A stretch of 64,000 nt of DNA from JBFAPK01 sp040676675 (lineage in GTDB: Bacteria > Actinomycetota > Actinomycetes > Mycobacteriales > Micromonosporaceae), in assembly GCF_040676675.1 (NCBI RefSeq), contig NZ_JBFAPK010000006.1, positions 124,001 to 188,000 on the forward strand, in the 5' to 3' direction. The position numbers were made by a program, and so were the translations under genes. Shown here in pieces: positions 63,985-64,000 of this stretch. The notes under the pieces are model-generated. The model did no database searches. It was not told where the DNA came from and saw only the letters and a list, made by a program, of their open reading frames with translations. Position 1 is the first letter of the stretch. The number at the start of each line of letters is the position of its first letter.

Positions 63985-64000
63985 ATGACGTCGACCAGCG
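63985..64000 (+). CDS. Possible 5' end of a gene running off the window
   Basis: An ATG at 63985 is preceded by GGGGAGCCGCC, a good ribosome-binding site, and opens the reading MTSTS before the window ends. Nothing can be said about the product. Confidence 0.35.

Overview
The window is very GC-rich DNA with strong third-position GC bias. It uses GTG and TTG starts freely and has many genes whose start codon lies 6-8 nt behind a TANNNT hexamer. Together with PriA-type histidine biosynthesis, heavily ATGA-overlapped operons, Tat and Sec secreted proteins, a terpene synthase and LtrA, YczE and AfsR-like proteins, this points to a filamentous actinomycete. Gene content and repeat style suggest Micromonosporaceae (Micromonospora-like), which is an inference. 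No rRNA, tRNA, CRISPR array, intact transposase or replication origin was recognised.

Layout. 1-1.4 kb: the C-terminus of a membrane protein with a repetitive tail, and a LON-domain protein. 1.5-9.5 kb: a histidine cluster (hisD-hisC-hisB-small membrane protein-hisH-small membrane protein-priA), then an organic-peroxide module (ohrR, ohr, oxidoreductase) and a separately promoted hisF. 9.6-17.4 kb: mixed genes including the divergent yczE/yczR pair, two GNAT acetyltransferases, an anti-sigma-type kinase, a DUF1349 protein and a long-chain acyl-CoA ligase. 17.7-23.6 kb: two related secreted S8 proteases separated by an SMR efflux gene, a MerR/TipA-like regulator with a virginiamycin B lyase, and an orphan terpene synthase. 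24-32.9 kb: a heterodimeric ABC exporter pair, LtrA, a TetR regulator with an ABC-2 exporter operon, and a MerR regulator. 33-43 kb: hisI-trpE-Trp-associated membrane protein, trpC-trpB-trpA, a NUDIX gene divergent from lgt, and an FAD monooxygenase. 43.3-54.1 kb: a large AfsR-like regulator broken by a frameshift, a GNAT protein, and gltB-gltD. 54.2-64 kb: PhoX phosphatase, an SGNH hydrolase, an FtsK/SpoIIIE ATPase with a coiled-coil membrane partner, a low-GC patch with two small unknown proteins and a regulator remnant, and three small secreted proteins.

How the genes work together. The his and trp genes, with gltBD for glutamate, form an amino-acid biosynthesis backbone. No trpF is present and PriA is expected to serve both pathways. 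hisI and trpE overlap by 4 nt, so the two pathways are also joined physically. The accessory parts handle peroxide stress, efflux, antibiotic inactivation, secreted hydrolysis and a possible secretion or DNA-translocation module. Non-coding DNA is unusually structured: a 64-bp palindromic element occurs twice, and at least six gene 3' ends carry tandem repeats that often include the stop codon.
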